A DNA stretch of 64,000 bases from Notamacropus eugenii (Eukaryota; Chordata; Mammalia; Diprotodontia; Macropodidae). The stretch lies in contig NC_092872.1 in NCBI RefSeq assembly GCF_028372415.1, forward strand, positions 89,820,575-89,884,574, in the 5' to 3' direction. The notes under the pieces are model-generated. The model had not been told where the DNA came from. It searched no databases and was given only the letters and a program-made list of their open reading frames with translations. The translations under genes and the position numbers were made by a program. Positions 47,491 through 58,702 of this stretch are shown here, one piece after another (position 1 is the first letter of the stretch; every line of letters starts with the position of its first letter).

Positions 47491-49253
47491 CCAAGAAACC
47501 ACAACAATAATACAATGCAGACTGCTTATGCATGCATACTCTGGGTGATTGCTATTTGTTTAACCTCATAATAATGCTATTCTAATTTCCCCTCCAACTT
47601 TAGTGCCTAGATTTGACCCTATACTCCTCTTTCTCCCACCCTTTTTCCCCTCCTTCTTCTCCCTTTCCTTCATACTCCTTCTCCCTAACACTCTTATAGT
47701 TAAATGGGAGCTGGATACTTTCAGTTAAAGCAAGACTGGTTTAGAAAGCACAATTAAAAAAAATCATTTTCATGGTTGTAGCTACTCAGGCAAATAGGAC
47801 ACTAGGGTTCCAGCTTCAGCATCTGAGGCACAGAACTCCCCAGAATGTAGAAGCTTGTGGTGTTTATCTTTATCTGCTATCCAGCACTAGAATGGGATGA
47901 ACCTCAAGTTCTTCCACATGTTCCCACGCACCCACCCAGGTATCTGTAGCACTGTCCGACTACCCATAAATCAAGTGCTGCTCAGGATAGGGGTAGGGGG
48001 ATGGACAGAGCCCCAGACTCCATTGTGTCCCTTCAGATCCCTCATCTTGACCTTCAAAAGCAGGAAGACAAGTATCCTGCTTCACTATTGCCTTGGAAGT
48101 CAATTCATCCAAAAGAATTCAATGCCAAGGACACATCAGCATTTAATCACCCTCCACCTCTGCAGCTTTTTTCCAGCTGACTAATGTAGTTACACATCTT
48201 CAATATTACTTTTTGCAAATACACATATTTTACATACAAGAAAATTCTACTCTCCATGGCATGTGGACATTATTTTATATTGTCAAGTTGAATGTTTTAC
48301 AATAAAGGTTCAAAGCTCCAAGCATACAAGAACACACAAAGATAACAATTTTCAAACATTGAAGAGGGCACAATATTGGAAACTTTCCCAGTCCCCACTA
48401 ATGCCTTATCTTTCTTCTTTCTGAGTTCCCTTTCTAGCCAACTTCTCTCCAAGTTTTAACTGTTAATATAATTAATACCTTCATTTTGTAGTGTATTATT
48501 GATTATTTCTTTTTACAGATTTACCCCATTAATTCCATGGCTTTAATTTTTTTTAATCATCAAAGAACTTCTGATGTCATCCCAAGCTGATTATGCAGTG
48601 AGCTGACCACACAAGTCATGCCTGACTGCTGTTTCAACAACATTAAAGACTATCTGTCCATCAGTATAGCATATGCTATACTTTAGGAACAGACACTTTT
48701 TATATAGTCCCTTGCCATCATATTACAGTGATCCTTTGTTACCTTTATTTCCTTGAATCTTTGAATATATTCTTTCTTTTAAATCTAAGTTAATTGGTGA
48801 GTTTCCTGTATAAGCACATGAGAAATTAAATGTTTAAAAAAGGGGGGGAGGGAGCTTACATCCGAGGGTAGAACATAAGGTAGATAAGTTATTCAGGCTC
48901 TTGCCCCTGGAGAGGATTAAAAAATCCTTACCCAGTTACCCAGGGCAGAATAAGAGAGGAGGCCCTTACATCATGAAATAACAAAAAATTGCATCTCTTA
49001 GAGAAATGATACAGAGAGAGATAAAAGCAGAATATTCTAAAAATGAATTAGGGAGAGGAGTCTTTGGCCAAATCCTTTTTTGAGTAAAGCCTCTTACTTC
49101 TTTCTCTGTCATTTCCAATCCCATCTCAGGCAGGGTTCCCACTGCTTTCCTGCTGTTTCATACCTCCCTGGGTGAAGTGTGGGTGGCAGGGAGATGAGAT
49201 CCTATCATTGAAATTCCACTCTAAAACTTTCAGAAATTACTTTATTTTGCTCA
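47491..49253. other. No recognised gene
   Basis: Pyrimidine-rich near 47590-47700. 47698-47752 resembles 41325-41378. The 95-codon frame at 47897-48184 has no known motif. The rest is AT-rich and unassigned. Confidence 0.35.
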
Positions 49254-49440
49254 AATAGTTTCTTCTTTCCTCTCTCCTTCCTTCCTCCCTCTTTCCCTCT
49301 CTTCTTTCTTTCTTTTCTTCTCCTCTCCCTTCTTCCTTCTCTTCTTCTTTCTTTTCTTTTTCTCCTTCCTTCCCTTTTTCCTTACTCCCTCCGTCTCTCC
49401 TTCCTTCCCTCCTCCCTTCCCTCTCCTTCCTTTTATTCCT
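49254..49440. repeat. Long polypyrimidine (TTCC/TCTT) tract
   Basis: Nearly 190 bases of C and T on the + strand in TTCC, TTTC and TCTT patterns. The Lys/Arg/Glu-rich frame on the - strand is a by-product. Confidence 0.9.
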
Positions 49441-49835
49441 CTAAGCACCACCCCCTCAAGGAATAAATCTACCAGAGCTCCCTCAAATCACACCTTTAAG
49501 GACAATGGCACCCCCAGGGCAATCTCTCAAAGAGGAAAGTCAAAGATCAAAAAGTAAATGTGAGGAAGACCTGAAGGTCTTAGGTAATTGAAATGTATAT
49601 TTTCTTTTAAAAAGCACATATTAAAAGTTTACCACTGAATATGCCATCCTCTTTTTGGCTTTTAGTATATTAGAATGTTCGAGTTTTGTTAGTGGTTAAA
49701 TTCATGATAAAAAGAATTTTTTGAAGTTCTTACGCTTTAAATGTTTAAATTAATTTGAACAGTAAAGTAAATAGTAAATTAATCAATTTAAATGGTAAAG
49801 TAAATAGTACCATGCAAAGCTCATTGGTTGTATTG
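49441..49835. other. No recognised feature
   Basis: AT-rich sequence; it is the left flank of the HAL1-like insertion. Confidence 0.35.
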
Positions 49836-52250
49836 ATGTTCAATATTTTTAAATTTTTTATTTTATTTATTTTTCTTTAGGAAGTTGTAAACTTTTTATT
49901 AATTTATTTATTTTTAGTTTCCAACATTCGCATCCACAAGATTTTGAGTTCTAAATTTTCTCTTCATCTCTCCCCTCCCCCTACCCTAAAACAGCATACA
50001 TTCTGATTACCTGTTCCCTCCCTTCTATCACTCTCCCCTGCTTTATGCCCTTCCCTTCAGTTTTCTTATAGGGCGAGATAGCCCATTGCCTATGTATGCT
50101 ATTTCCCGATTGCATGCAAAAACAAATTTTGAAATTCATTTTCAAAATTTTGAGTTCCAAATTCTCTCCCTTCCTCCCTCCCCTCTGACCCACCCTCATT
50201 GAGAAGGCAAGCAATTTGATGTAGGTTATACATGTGCAGTCATGCAAAACATTTCTGTAATAGTCACATTCTGAAACACTAACTTTATTTCCCTCCATCC
50301 TATGCCACCCTGCATTTATTCTATGTTCTCCTTTCACCCTGTCACTCCTCAAAAATGTTTGCTTCTGATTGCCCCCTCACCCAATCTGCCCTCCCTTCTA
50401 TCATTCCTCCTCTTTTATCTCCTTCTCCACTACTTTCCTGTAGGGTAAGATAGATTTCCACACCCAGCTGAGTGTGTATGTTATTCCCTCCTTAAGCCAA
50501 ATTCAATGAGAGTAAGGTTCACTCATTCCCTCTCACATCCCCCTTCTTCCCCTCCACTATAAAGGCTTTTTCTTATGTAGAAGCTGCTAAATCTTGTGTT
50601 ATCCTGATTGTATTTCTACAACACTTGAATTGTTTCTTTCTGATTGCTTGCAATATTTTCTTCGTGACCTAGGAAATCTGGAATTTGCAGTTTTCCTTTG
50701 GGGATCTCTTTCAGGAGGTGATCAGTGAATTCTTTCTGTTTCTATTTTACTCTCTTGTTCTAGAATATTGGGGCAGTTTTCCTTGATAATTTCTTGAAAG
50801 ATGATGTCTAGGCTCTTTTTTATCATAGTTTTCAAGTAAACCAATAATTTTTAAGTTATCTCTCCTGGATCTATTTTCCAGGTCAGTTATTTATTCAATG
50901 AGATATTTCACATTGTCTTCTATTTTTTCATCCTTTTGGCTTTGTTTTATAATATCTTGATTTCTCATAGAGTCATTAGCTTCCATTTGCTTCATTCTAA
51001 TTTTAAAGGAATTATTTTCTTCAGCGGACCTCCTTTTCCACTTGACCAATTCTGCTTTTTAAGGCATTCTACTCCTCATTGGATTTTGGACCTCATTTGC
51101 TATTTGCCACTTTTAAAAGTTCTATTTTCTTCAGTATTTTGGGGGTTATCCTTTAGCAAGCTATTAACTAGTTTTTCATTATTTTCTTGCACCGTTCCCA
51201 ATTCTCTTCCTAATTTTTCTTCTATCTCTCTTACTCGATTTTCAAAATCCTTTTTGAGCTCTTCCATGGTCTGAAACCAATTCATATTTTTCTTGGAGGC
51301 TTTGGATGTGGGAGCTTTGACTTCATTGTTTTCTTTTGGTTGTATATTTTCACCTTCTTTGTCACCAAAGTAGGATTCTATAGTCTGATTTTTTTCCCCA
51401 CTGTTTGTTCATTTCCACAGTTAATTACTTGACTTTTTAGCTCTTTGTTAAGGTAGGGCTCTGCTTACAGTGTGGAAGGTGTACTGTTCCAAGCTTCAGG
51501 GGTTTTGTGCAACTGTTTTCAGAGATACTTCTAAGGACCTGTAAATTTTTAGTTCTTCTAAGGTGGTATGATCAAAGAAGAGATGTTGACTCCTCTCCTG
51601 GCTGTTCTCTGGTCTGTGAGTGACTACAAGCATTCTTTTCTGCCTTGGAACTGTGAGGAGGATTATCTCTCCACAGCCACCACAAACTCTACTATGCTAA
51701 TGCTCCTTCTCACCCCAGGACCACCAACCAGGACTGTGACCCAGATCCAAGCATGGACAAAGAAAGAGACTTCTGCCTCAGTGCCAGCAAAGATATCCTT
51801 GCAGTCTGCCTGTGATCAACTGCCCAATTTCCCCTACTATCTGTGAGCTGAGAGCTCTGGAAGCAGCTACTGCCACTGCTGCTGCCTCCTCATCCACCAT
51901 CCCAGGGCTAAGGCCAGACTGTGATCCTCTCCCATCCAGGTCTAACAGATATTTCCCATTGACCTTTTAAGTTGTCTTTGGCATTTGTGGGTTGAAAAAT
52001 CTGGAAATCACCACTACTGTCAGTGATTCAGTCCCCTGAGGCCTGGTCTGGGTTTGCTGGGGCCCCACAGCCTGCACTGGACTACACTTCACTCTCAGAC
52101 TGGTGCAATGGACTTTTCCTGTCAACTTTCTAGTTTGTCTTGGGTTGAAAATTAATCTGTCATTTTGTGGGCTATGAAGAGAAGAGTTCAAGGAAATATC
52201 TGCTGTTACTCCACCATCTTGGCTCCAACTCAATGTTCAACATTTTTAAA
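49836..52250 (-). mobile_element. Full-length HAL1-like (half-L1) element with 18 bp TSD
   Basis: The element proper is 49854-52232 (about 2.4 kb). Its 5' end on the - strand reads 'gttggagccaagatggtgga', typical of marsupial L1 starts. The 5' UTR covers about 52232-51400, then ORF1 (51400-50570), then directly an L1-type purine-rich 3' UTR (about 50560-49900) and an A-rich end. There is no endonuclease or reverse transcriptase, which defines a half-L1. It is flanked by ATGTTCAATATTTTTAAA (49836-49853) and the same with one change (52233-52250). It would have depended on L1 proteins in trans. An L1 with ORF2 deleted after insertion is the alternative. Confidence 0.8.
50570..51400 (-). pseudogene. 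HAL1-like ORF1 (L1 RNA-binding protein), broken
   Basis: ORF1 proteins bind LINE RNA as trimers. The open piece 51285-51100 begins MNWFQTMEELKKDFENRV and continues with heptad-like Leu, Glu and Lys, a coiled coil. Further on (about 50905-50840) a frame reads 'ITDLENRSRRDNLKIIGL', the family's junction between coiled coil and RNA-recognition domain. Later stops interrupt it (for example after 'YLIE' near 50910). The C-terminal part is recognisable only as 'ATTEN'-like pieces, so I give no end with confidence. Confidence 0.75.
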
Positions 52251-53035
52251 ATGAAACTTTTTTTTAAATGATCCATAAGGAATCCCCACCTTCTCAAAGT
52301 GGAGACTTTCTCAGCTATTTTTTACTAGCATATTACAGCTCTGGCTAGTGCCTCCAGTAAGAGGAATCATTCATTTGGTAATAACCAATTCAAATGTTTA
52401 TTTAAGAAAGCTTGGGGAACCAGGCTACTCCAGGATGAATAAGTGAAACAGTTATAGGCTCATAAAACAAATGAACTGCCATTCTTGACAAGAGAAGAAC
52501 TGTATTTGTGAGCAAGGATGGCTGTTACCAAACTGGTGTTCACATTTATAACTCATTTTCTTTTCATTCTCCTCCTTAACCTCCATCTTCAATGAGAGAT
52601 AAAACCTTCCAAGGATATATGCATAATTTTCAGTTGCAAATGAACAGACAGATATAGTGGGAAATGTATCACATGGGGGAATGTGAACAGTACTTTAAGG
52701 TACCTCACTAGATCTGATGGAATGAGGGTTGGGCAGTGTGTTACAGTTACACCTGTACTGGTTGGAGTTAACTTCCACTTCCCATTTCTTGGTAATGGTA
52801 AGAAAAAAATGAAACAGGAAATAACATTGTATAGTGGCATGGGGATAAAAAATTGTGTGTTCAGTCATGAAGAGCTGGGGTCAAATTTTACCTCTGCCAT
52901 ATACTCATTGTGTGAGTCTGAATAAGTCATTGAATCTTACAACGCCCCAGGAAACTTTCTAAAAATTGTTAGTCACCATTGATAAAGGGGGTCTCCTCAC
53001 TTAAAATTCCCTACACCAAAGAAATCACAGATGAG
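52251..53035. other. No recognised gene
   Basis: 52855-52940 has a few MIR-like words ('catgaagagctggggtcaaa', 'cattgtgtgagtctgaataa'). The rest is unassigned. Confidence 0.4.
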
Positions 53036-53043
53036 AGAGAGAG

Positions 53044-53080
<37 letters not shown>

Positions 53081-53108
53081 AAGAGAGAGAGAGAGAGAAA
53101 AAGAGAGA
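53036..53108. repeat. (GA)n microsatellite
   Basis: GA repeats with a few AA interruptions. The Leu-Ser frames on the other strand are artefacts. Confidence 0.95.
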
Positions 53109-53679
53109 GGTTAAAATGATTCTGAAGTTTTGCCTCATGCCAAGCAAATTGGCGAAGATGGGAACAGTTAATGTTGGACAACTGTGGATACATAGGTTTG
53201 ATGATGTCATTTTGATGGAGCTGTAGGATAGTCAAATATTTCTGAATTTTAATTAGGAATTATGCAAAATGAAGCTATCCATTAGAGCATGAAACAGAGG
53301 AGAGGGACTGATTATGCACCCAGGCTATCTCTGTTAATACATTTGCTCTGGTTCCTTTCTAAAGAGAATATATGACTGGAGACTCCTGTTAGTTCATAGT
53401 AACTAGGGTCAGGAAGACCTGAGTTTAGACCTTAACATCTGTGTGCTCCCACATAAGTTATTCTTTCTTTCTGGGTCTAAGGTTCTTCATCTGTGAAATT
53501 ACAAGGTTGGGTTTGATCTTTCGCATCTCAGCCAGTTCTAAAATCCTATGTTCTCTTAGAACCCACGAAGGGGGTAGGAAAGTACTATACCAGAAAGGAT
53601 GCAGAACATAATCAGTAGCATGTTCCTGGCACATAGTAGACAGTCAATAAAAGTTTGATGATTAATTGATGAATATACA
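53109..53679. other. Mostly unassigned; MIR piece at 53395-53660
   Basis: 'gtcaggaagacctgagttta', 'ggttcttcatctgtgaaatt' and 'cctggcacatagtagacagt' are MIR body and tail pieces on the + strand. No gene. Confidence 0.5.
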
Positions 53680-54540
53680 AGAAAAATCATACAACTGAGC
53701 ATGTCCTATGATCTAGCAATCCCACCACTGGGCATATAGTCCCGATAATATCAAAGACCATGTCAGGATCCCTATGCCGAGACCATCCCTTTCTTTCTAC
53801 TCCTCTTTTCTTACTCTTAGGAGACACCCTGTTTTCCACAGCTAAGGCCCAGAAAGCAAGTTGTACCTTGAGCTTGACATAAAAATCTTTTGTGCTCACT
53901 CTCTGGATGATCTCAACCTCAGCAAAATTAAAGAATTGTTTCATACCAGCACCAGTTGACCCCTGAGTTCAGACAAGCAGCTATGGTACCCATGTTCCAG
54001 ACATGAAGTCTTGCTATAAATCAAATTTGTCTCATTGCTACCTCTCATTGTCAGAACTATAGTTTACTGCATAGCCACTAGTATATGTACTGACATTCTC
54101 CACTGGTAAAGTGGCTCTCCTACCACACGGAGGCACATGTTTCTAGTTTTCTCCCACAACAAAATAAAGTTCAATGAGTACTTTTGACCACTGTTCATTC
54201 TTTGGTTTAATTTCGTTTTCTTTTTTTTGTTATTTTAGTTTTTAGAGTTAACTGTGGGTATGATAGCCTATGTGAGCTCTTTGGTATTTTTGGAGTTAAT
54301 AGCAGTTGCAAAACCTCTTTGACTCTTTAATCATTCATTTTTAGGGTTGAGAACTGAAACAAAGTTCTGGCATATGCCAAAGTATTCATAGTAGCACATA
54401 ACAAAGAACAGGAAACAAAATGAATGCCCATTGTTTGGGGAATGACTGAAAAAATTATAGTATATGAAAGTAATGGGAATTATCATGCAGTAAGAAATGA
54501 CAAATACAAGGAATTAAAAGAAGCATATTTAAATTCAAAA
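53680..54540 (+). mobile_element. L1 3' end split by an about 610 bp insertion
   Basis: 53685-53760 reads as L1 ORF2 end ('atctagcaatcccaccactg', 'gggcatatagtcccgata'). 54371-54540 resumes with 'gccaaagtattcatagtagc' and 'ttggggaatgactgaaaaaa', the L1 3' region. The block between begins TGTCAGG, ends near TTCTGGCA and holds AATAAA near 54164, so it may be an LTR or a retrocopy of an unknown transcript. It has no recognisable coding motif. Confidence 0.6.
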
Positions 54541-54544
54541 TAAA

Positions 54545-54888
54545 AACAAATTTAAAATCAACAAGCCCACTGTGTGCCAGTCAGGGTGCTATTCTCAAGA
54601 TAAATTGGACATAATCTCAGAGGGATGGCAATAATGTTAAAGGGGACTCAGAAAAGCTTTTTGCAGAAGGTATAATTTAAGCTGAGATTTGTAGGAAGCC
54701 AACAGGAAGAGTGGAGGACAGCATGCTAATAAATTTTCTTACTTTCAAATCTGGTCTCCTATTTTTGATCCACAGTCATAAGACCCTCACTGGCTGATGT
54801 GCCTCTCCTAAGCTGTCAATTACCCTCTATGAGCTTTAAATTCTTCATGTGTAAATAGGTTGAGCTAGTTGGTCTCAAAGGTTCCTTC
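54545..54888 (+). repeat. Repeat relic and MIR (left half)
   Basis: 54560-54720 belongs to the family at 3675. 54740-54888 is a MIR ('tcaaatctggtctcctattt', 'ttcttcatgtgtaaataggt', 'ggtctcaaaggttccttc'), which continues after the LTR at 55433. Confidence 0.65.
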
Positions 54889-55432
54889 TGTGAGAGATGA
54901 TCTCTGAGGAACTCTCTCAGGAGTGAAACCTCTTCAAGGAGTTAATTGTTTCTTGTCTAGTTGAAACATTTACAACAGGCTGACCTTGTAGAAGAAATGT
55001 TTCAACATATTCTGTATTTTCCCAAGATCACCCCCTTAACTTACCCAGACTGCCCTCTGTATTTTCCCAGCCTTCCCCCCCTTATTTTTGGGCACATAGC
55101 AGGGAGCAATAACACCTCCCCCCTCCTTTTTTAGGGGGCTAATGTGTGAAAACTGTCTGTTTTCTGTTGCTGGGGCAGATTGCCATGAGTAGATTGTACC
55201 CTCAGGGCTTGCACCAATGAGCCCTAAGGAAGGGGGCTAGGGAGGAGGGATTGCAGTTAGGGTATACATAATCTGTTGAGCTAAACACAGCTCTGTTCTC
55301 TTCAGTTGGTGCCATCTTTCAAACACTCTGAGGGAGCCGTTTCTTGAGAAAGTCAACAAATGAACTATTCTTTTTGCTAACATCTCTGAGTCTCTGATTC
55401 ATTGATAAGGGTCTCTGTACCCCACACATTTC
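54885..55432 (+). mobile_element. Solo LTR inserted in a MIR, 4 bp TSD
   Basis: The LTR is 54889-55428, starting TGTGAGAG and ending CCCACACA. CTTC lies immediately before (54885-54888) and TTTC immediately after (55429-55432). Removing the LTR and one copy restores the MIR word 'ggttccttccatctctaaat'. A 4 bp duplication is the mark of gammaretrovirus-like (ERV1 class) integration. There is no internal sequence, so it is a solitary LTR. Confidence 0.85.
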
Positions 55433-55509
55433 CATCTCTAAATTTATGATCCCATAAAGAGAGGAAGATGAAAAATAGGGTTGGAGAGGGGGGAGAGGGA
55501 AGGAAACAA

Positions 55510-56117
55510 AATGTATACTGTGTTAATGATGGAATCCTAAGAAAGCTTCCCTCAGCCCCAATATTCTCAAGCCCTTAGACTCAATACAGCCACTGCCTCT
55601 AGCTAGCCTCTGTCCTCAGATTCAATTCTCATGTTTAAACAGGTGTGTCCATGCACTCATCCACAAGCACATCATCCATCTAGCCCAAGTCAGGACCACA
55701 ATACCTAACTATCCATCTTAACCTGACAGGATCTATATCCTAGTGGTGCTGCTTTCTGAATATCTGAATTATTAGCATGCTAAGAAATCTCCTCTCACTA
55801 ATAGTTTTGAGTTGGGAGAGCAGGTTCAGGTGTAAAAGAATTCACTTAGACCTTCTCTTTTAGCCAATGGAAACTTGATATTTTATGTGAAAAAACATCA
55901 CGTGCCTCCTCAGCAAGAAAGTGAAAAGAAACCCCAATATTTGGGGTAGTTCTGCCTATATAGAGATGTTCAGGATGATTATGTGATTTTAGGGTTGGAT
56001 GAGGGTTGTGTTAGAAACACGCTTGACATTGAAAGGTGAGTGAGATAAGGATTTTGTGAAGACTTTTTCAAATAAAAATATGGGGAATAGTAAAATTCTA
56101 GATAAGAATTTTTGATT
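55510..56117 (+). mobile_element. LTR or ERV leader-derived sequence
   Basis: 55520-55790 is similar to 45840-45890 plus 46880-47090 ('ccatgcactcatccacaagc', 'catccatctagcccaagtca'). It is therefore a repeated LTR/ERV family, but ends are not visible and no viral frame survives. Confidence 0.45.
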
Positions 56118-56623
56118 GTACGGCCTCCTTCCTCCTTGGATACCTGAGTTTCAGGTATCCAGGATCTGTGGGTCTCTCCCCCCTTTCTTTCTTTGTAATA
56201 GTGCTGTGAAGTGTAACTGAAACTTGGAAGCTCCCCTTCATTTGTTTCACATTAACAATATCAGATCCCGCTTACCCCCCCCTCCCCTCTTTGCTAAAGT
56301 CACATCAGCAGTCAAGTTAGATGAGGTAATTGTGTTGGAATAGGGTAAAATTTCCCGGGGTTTACCTAGTTTTTGGCGCTAAGATTGTAAGCCCACCTCC
56401 CAGCCAATGGAGAGGTGGGATAGTGGGGAGGTGGGATTCTCTGCCTTAGGGTATAAAATTGTGCTTCAATTTCTGTAAGTTGCCTCCCTCCACCAGATTC
56501 CCCAACCTGGTGGAAGGATGTCCCTTTCTCGATAATTGTAATAAATCTTTTTCTTTCTGTTCTTATTGAGAAGCCTCTTCATTTATTTAAGATTTTGAGT
56601 AAGGGTCTTTTTATCCCACACAA
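56118..56623 (+). mobile_element. LTR (ERV1-like)
   Basis: Promoter-like 'agggtataaaattgtgcttc' (about 56447-56466), AATAAA in 'ttgtaataaatctttttctt' (about 56538) and the end 'agggtctttttatcccacac', which matches the end of the LTR at 54889-55428. The 5' boundary is a guess. Confidence 0.6.
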
Positions 56624-57345
56624 AGGTATCAAGGAAAATTTATTAAAGTAGAATTCAGAGGACTTGAACACTTTGGTCAAAGTAGACTCCACCCCTCTTC
56701 AAAAAGGGGGAGAGAGAGACAGATATAGAAGTGAGGGCATTTTTATAATGTTAGTGCAGGACAGATCCTCCCATCAGAGGACGGATTGGTCCATTCTCTT
56801 TTGGGTCACAGTCTTTTGACATGCCCATTGTATGTCATTAAGCAAGCACAGTTGGATTTTTAGGTTGCCCTGTGAGTGACCCCAGCTGGTTTAAGCTGGA
56901 ACAGTTCTGCTTCTTGGGTTTTTCTGAAAGTCCCTACCCATTTTCTGATTGGTCAGGGTCACCTGCAGTTTTTATTCAGTAATCTTAGGGGCTAACAACT
57001 TTTGTGGACGCTTAATCCCTGCTCTCTCTTACAAGTTTCTGACTTTTTTTTACCTGACCATGTTAGGTCACAACTCTGATTGACTATTACCACTCAAACC
57101 TGGGAGTTTCTACCCTGTGGAAACAGAACTCTTTCCTTTGTTTTCTACAGCTGAAGATTAGGGACAGCATAGGAACAAACAAGATGAGGAAGATGGTTGC
57201 TTGCAAGATGAGAAAAAATTGTCATGACACAGGATGAGGAAGATGAATAACAGGATAGGGAACACAGGATAAAGGAGACAAAAGCAATTCTTTTGATACA
57301 GGTTGCATGGTGCTTCAAGATAAGGGGAAAGGACATTAAGACACC
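56624..57345 (-). mobile_element. LTR on the opposite strand, U5 side truncated
   Basis: On the - strand a G run 'aacttgggggtgtcttaatg' near 57350-57340 looks like a polypurine tract followed by an LTR starting TG. The LTR runs down to 'tttaataaattttccttgat' near 56628, where it abuts the + strand LTR. No target duplication is visible. Confidence 0.45.
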
Positions 57346-58067
57346 CCCAAGTTACAGAATGGGCTATAGAAAGAGCCTCAAACCCCTTCAGGGAGCCTGG
57401 GAAAGTAACCCTTAATATTAACTGTTAGAATACCATTTGTATCCACATCAACAGTGAGTTCATATTCCTGGGGTAGAGATTTGGTTTTTTAGGATGTTTC
57501 AGGACTGCTTAGAGTAATAGCCAATCAGTAGCATTAGGCAGAATGGAAATCGAGAGAACATGTTAATTTTGAGGTCTCAGGTATTTCCAAAGATCAAGTT
57601 TGTTCTAGTGGGAAATGCATTTCTTTGAGACTGGATAGATCAGAATTTCTCTTTGGGCAAGAAATTTCTAAGACATTGAAGGCCTCCTTCAAGACACAAT
57701 CAGTTAGACATCCTGTTGTTGTCAATAAGAATGAGAATAAAATACAGCTTTGGTGGCAGTAGGAGGTGTGGGAAGGGAAAGGTTTCTGTCTCTATTTGCA
57801 TAACCTTGTCAAAGCTGTTTCTTTGATCTCAGATATTACTTTCCTGGGTAGTAGATATTTTCCGCACACATCGAGTATACAGGCTGAATTTAGTCTTGTT
57901 ATCCAGTCTAAACCTCAACTCAAATTCAGTAGTAATATAATCTAAGGTGGAGAGGCCCGTTGTGTTCCGCTCAGGCTTGAGTGGAGACAGTCTTCTGTCT
58001 AGATGATCCAAATCCTTCAGCTAGTCTGATAAAAAAAAAAGTATTTCCTCTATTTTGAGGTAAAATG
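57346..58067. other. Possible ERV internal remnant, unassigned
   Basis: It adjoins the LTR at 56624-57345 on its internal side, so it could be decayed 3' internal retroviral sequence. The short frame at 57829-58011 (-) shows no recognisable retroviral motif. Confidence 0.35.
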
Positions 58068-58702
58068 ATGACAGGGTTTAAGGGGTACCAGCCCATGCAG
58101 AGACCGTTGCCCCTTACCCCAAAAAGAATTTCAGTCCCATTTGTCTAGAGGCTCTGGAAAATCCCACCTTGAACTCTCCTTGAATTTCTCCACCTGATCT
58201 GGTGTTAGCCTCAGGCTATAATCCCTTCAACTGACCTTTCATTATCCCTAAACCCAATTCTCTGTTACCCTTTACCTAGCCCAGCCTTTCGTTGTCTGTT
58301 GCCTCTGAATTGGATCCAGTACTTCCCACCCCGGATCTTATCTAAACCCCATTTTCTTTGTCCAGGTGGTTTGACCACCAATCACCCCAGCCTACAAGCC
58401 CCTCCTATCAAGATCCTCCCTAGACTCCTCCTCTAGTCACCAGACTATTTGGCCACTCCTAGATTCTTCCCATACTTGCTCTGTACATATTCATCACGCT
58501 TCCTGGAAAGTACTCAGATCCAATCTGAGCTATATTTTATAGCTACATTAGCTATACAAATGTTCAGATTCCTTAAGAGTCTGGCCAATATGACAGATCT
58601 TTAATAAATCTTATCTTTGGCTGAAAGAAAGCTTAGGTTGAATTCATTCGGGCAGGACCTACAGGTTGCTATTTTGGGGTTCCAGTACCCCTAAACCTCA
58701 AC
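58068..58702 (+). mobile_element. LTR, same family as 42352 and 60106
   Basis: It has 'atattttatagctacattag', AATAAA in 'ctttaataaatcttatcttt' (about 58601), the U5 motif GAATTCATTCGGGCAG (58640-58655) and the end 'ttttggggttcc' to 'cctaaacctcaaca' at 58702. The start near 58068 is approximate. No coding sequence adjoins it. Confidence 0.65.

Noticed and set aside
49981-50352. A 123-codon frame on the - strand
   Set aside because: It lies in the purine-rich 3' UTR of the HAL1-like element. There is no domain, and open frames are easy in such sequence.
50936-51274. A 112-codon + strand frame
   Set aside because: It is antisense to the ORF1 coiled coil of the HAL1-like element.
57420-57480. 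A short frame on the - strand reading 'VDVDTNGILTVN', like an HSP70 fragment
   Set aside because: Only a dozen residues look alike and no neighbouring HSP70 sequence is present. It is likely chance in ERV-flanking sequence.
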